DNA from: Sphingobium lactosutens DS20
GTDB taxonomy: Bacteria; Pseudomonadota; Alphaproteobacteria; Sphingomonadales; Sphingomonadaceae
Length of the DNA stretch: 64,000 bases
Direction of reading: 5' to 3'
Assembly: GCF_000445105.1 (NCBI RefSeq)
Contig: NZ_ATDP01000094.1
Span: 55,731 to 119,730, forward strand
In this document: positions 63,101 to 64,000 of the stretch, piece by piece
Numbering within the stretch: the first letter of the stretch is position 1
Layout: every line of letters begins with the position of its first letter
Notes under the pieces: model-generated
Seen by the model: only the letters and a program-made list of their open reading frames with translations
Told to the model about the DNA's origin: nothing
The model's database searches: none
Translations under genes and position numbers: made by a program

Positions 63101-63461
63101 CCTCCACGTCGAAATAGGCGGCAAGGTCGGTCTTCAGCTGGTCGTCATAGGCGAAGGGGTAGTTTTCCGCATAAGGCTCCACGAAGAAATCGAACGGATT
63201 AATGATGTCGAGATCGGCAAGCAGGTCGACTTGAATCGAGAAATGATCGACCGGATCGGGAAAGACGATGCGCGCCAACCAGTTGCCATGCGGGTCCTGC
63301 TGCCAGTTGAGAAAATGGTTCGCCGGTTCGATCTTCAGCGCGTAATTGGGAACTCTGGTGCGGCTGTGCGGCGCGGGGCGCAGGCGGATCACCTGCGGGC
63401 CGAGCCGGATCGGGCGGCTGTAGGAATAAGCGGTAAGGTGGTGCAGCGCGGCCTTGAGCAT
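60102..63461 (-). CDS. transglutaminase-like / DUF2126 protein
   Basis: A 1119-residue protein. Residues 1-300 form a transglutaminase-like domain ([31 protein letters not shown] at the start) with Cys179 in [13 protein letters not shown], His228 in [10 protein letters not shown] and Asp244 in VALDATSG. From about 310 begins the long DUF2126 region ([92 protein letters not shown]), which has a glutamine-synthetase-like amidoligase look. The ATG at 63459-63461 is chosen because a TTG ten codons earlier adds no conserved sequence. It leads the three-gene cluster. Confidence 0.88.
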   Translation of the reverse strand: MLKAALHHLTAYSYSRPIRLGPQVIRLRPAPHSRTRVPNYALKIEPANHFLNWQQDPHGNWLARIVFPDPVDHFSIQVDLLADLDIINPFDFFVEPYAENYPFAYDDQLKTDLAAYFDVEDQGPLFDALVAEHQGHEGRTVDFLVEVNRRLQQRVGYVIRMETGVQTPEETLDIGTGSCRDSAWLLVQLLRRLGFAARFVSGYSIQLVADVEPIEGPKGVSQDVVDLHAWAEAYVPGAGWVALDATSGMFAGEGHIPLCATPHYRSAAPISGMAEPAEVDFRFEMSVSRIAEAVRITKPFTDARWDAVMALGDQVDADLQRQDVRLTIGGEPTFVAQDGGDAGEWNGDAVGPTKAAYADRLIRKLRSDFAPGGLLHHGQGKWYPGESLPRWAYAVYWRQDGVPLWRDESLIATDTPPEGARQTTAQDAQDFLVALAGNMGFTQEYTHPVYEDPAVWMVKEGDLPINTDPQDPAIADPEARARMVKTFERGLDKPVGYVLPVQRWQSQAATPRWQSEIWQLRRGKLFAVPGDSALGYRLPLGSLPHVPESDYPYIHPRDTSEPRGPLPDVRTQVSEQASREEAQRVQRVADAEGGAAAQDRVEQVIIEGAVRTAITVEPHGAHLSVFLPPVRELEDYLELIAQVERVAEATRIPVRIEGYAPPPDPRLNVLKATPDPGVIEVNVHPAASWRDTVDITEKLYAAARECRLTADKFMVDGRSIGTGGGNHIVLGGPTLNDSPFIRRPDLLKSFVLYWQRHPSLSYLFSGLFIGPTSQAPRIDEARHDGLYELEIALAQVPDPTREGEDKLPPPWLVDRLFRNLLVDVTGNTHRTEICIDKMFSPDGPTGRLGLLEFRGFEMPPEARMSLVQQLLLRALTAWFWRQPQQGGFVRWGTALHDRFMLPHCVWSDFLDVLADLRGAGYDFDPNWFEAQRQFRFPVHGQVDAGGVGLEITHALEPWNVLGETGAIGGTVRYVDSSTERLQVRATGLVAGRHIVACNGRHVPMSPTSVPGEAIGGVRYKAWTPANCLHPQLPANAPLTFDIFDSWSGRSLGGCVYHVAHPGGRNYDTLPINGYEAESRRKARFQDHGHTPGPVDMPVAELPGEFPMTLDLRLPRQPGA

Positions 63462-63549
63462 GGCGCGATCAAACGCCACGCTCTGTTGCAATGCAATGCG
63501 AAACTGTCCCCAGGCGCAAGAAACTTTGTTGGGGCGGCGGCATGATGGT

Positions 63550-64000
63550 TCAGATGGTCGTCAGCCCGTCGATCGCGGCCCAGCCGGCAGCGCCGAGCGC
63601 GGCCAGGCTGCGCCGGTGCCGGGCGGTCACGCCACCCAGGGCGATGACCGGCAGGGGGGTGGCATGGGCCAGCGCCGCGAAGCGCGCGCGCCCCAGCACG
63701 CGTGCACCGGGATGCGAACGGGTGGGGAAAAGGGGCGAGAGGAAAAGAAGGTCGGCCCCCGCGCGCTGCGCCATCCTGATTTCCCGCCGGTCATGCGCGG
63801 GCGCGCTGTGGAGCAGGGGACGGGGCGCGCGGCGTGGATCGCGGCCATGCCAGCCATCGGCGCGCCATGACGCCGCCAAGCGCGCCGGGCCTGCCAGCAG
63901 CAGGATGAGCCGCCGTCGCCGGGCGATGGCGCGCAGGGCATCGAACAGTGCGCGGCGCTGCGCGGGCGGCGTGCGGTAATGGCGCAGGATGATGCCCGCC
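63550..64000 (-). CDS. thiamine phosphate synthase-like protein, partial (5' end off window)
   Basis: The 150 C-terminal codons of a TIM-barrel thiamine phosphate synthase/TenI-type protein: [40 protein letters not shown], then [34 protein letters not shown] and [30 protein letters not shown]. Full ThiE couples hydroxymethylpyrimidine diphosphate to the thiazole phosphate. This copy lacks several ThiE catalytic residues as far as seen, resembling the short TenI-like group. Sixty bp of non-coding sequence separate it from the DUF2126 gene, so it is not part of that cluster. Confidence 0.78.
   Translation of the reverse strand, partial: AGIILRHYRTPPAQRRALFDALRAIARRRRLILLLAGPARLAASWRADGWHGRDPRRAPRPLLHSAPAHDRREIRMAQRAGADLLFLSPLFPTRSHPGARVLGRARFAALAHATPLPVIALGGVTARHRRSLAALGAAGWAAIDGLTTI

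Noticed and set aside
60855..63545. Long open frame on the plus strand antisense to the DUF2126 gene
   Set aside because: Same GC-driven shadow effect; no domain, no ribosome site, and the minus-strand protein is well conserved.
1..64000. Prophage, insertion sequence, integron or CRISPR array
   Set aside because: No integrase, transposase, terminal repeats or spacer-repeat arrays were seen; gene content and composition look uniformly chromosomal.

Overview
The window is chromosomal DNA of an alphaproteobacterium, most likely a member of the Sphingomonadaceae (Sphingobium, Novosphingobium or Sphingomonas type). The evidence is a high GC content and an origin-proximal gene order hemE - oriC - ppsR - maf - aroE - coaE - dnaQ, which is the alphaproteobacterial arrangement. 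Other supporting genes are mipZ, hemJ, mmcB, a long SUF operon with sufT, a CDC48-type AAA ATPase, a PgmG-type hexose-phosphate mutase and a sphingomonad-type cytochrome P450. I saw no tRNA, rRNA, CRISPR array, prophage or insertion sequence.

Layout. 1-15.3 kb lies left of the origin and is almost wholly on the minus strand. It holds an L,D-transpeptidase (partial), ribA, xth, a LolA-like carrier, ftsK, a GNAT acetyltransferase, a DMT transporter, ispG, a FadL-type porin, pgmG, a membrane J-protein, mipZ, panC (the one plus-strand gene), hemJ and hemE. 15.29-15.58 kb is the probable chromosome origin, with two perfect DnaA boxes, two near-perfect ones and six GANTC methylation sites. 15.6-22.6 kb is a plus-strand run away from the origin: ppsR-maf-aroE-coaE-dnaQ, hpf, ptsN, a thioesterase, a DUF1491 gene, a SleB-type cell wall hydrolase and mmcB. 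22.6-28.9 kb is mixed: a glycerate-kinase-like gene, a CNNM/CBS membrane protein, an OmpA lipoprotein, ggt and pyrD. 28.9-36.7 kb carries an AraC regulator and the Rrf2-sufB-(unknown)-sufC-sufD-sufS-sufT-sufA operon plus an epimerase-like gene. 36.7-50.3 kb is mostly housekeeping: a DMT transporter, threonine aldolase, ilvE, an FAD hydroxylase, cytochrome b561, acs, an FzlA-like GST, a diguanylate cyclase, LysR, CDC48 and a PmtA-like methyltransferase. 50.3-56.7 kb holds a LuxR-type regulator, proA, kdsA, a small protein with a phospholipase A2-like HD motif, a membrane alpha/beta hydrolase and a P450. 56.7-63.5 kb is a transglutaminase / circularly permuted ATP-grasp-alpha-E / transglutaminase-DUF2126 cluster. 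The window ends in a partial thiamine-phosphate-synthase-like gene.

The most striking undescribed signal is a three-copy family of candidate small RNAs of about 60 nt (3267-3329 minus, 9993-10052 minus, 47130-47192 plus). All three share an identical 26-nt 5' core holding a small hairpin and an exposed anti-Shine-Dalgarno stretch, followed by a Rho-independent terminator. Upstream, all have a -35/-10 pair spaced by exactly 17 nt and an inverted repeat (TTGCA-N5-TGCAA type) 20-21 nt before the -35. This looks like a co-regulated multicopy RNA regulon. Each copy sits upstream of a co-directional gene (lolA-like, fadL-like, cdc48), so a transcription-attenuating leader is the main alternative.

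Other points of interest are the three-gene ATP-grasp/alpha-E/transglutaminase cluster, an unknown gene and a REP-like inverted repeat pair inside the suf operon, an orphan terminator at 28.75 kb with no recognised gene upstream, a near-match SOS box before mmcB, and a very tight divergent pair made of the PLA2-like gene and the hydrolase-P450 operon.
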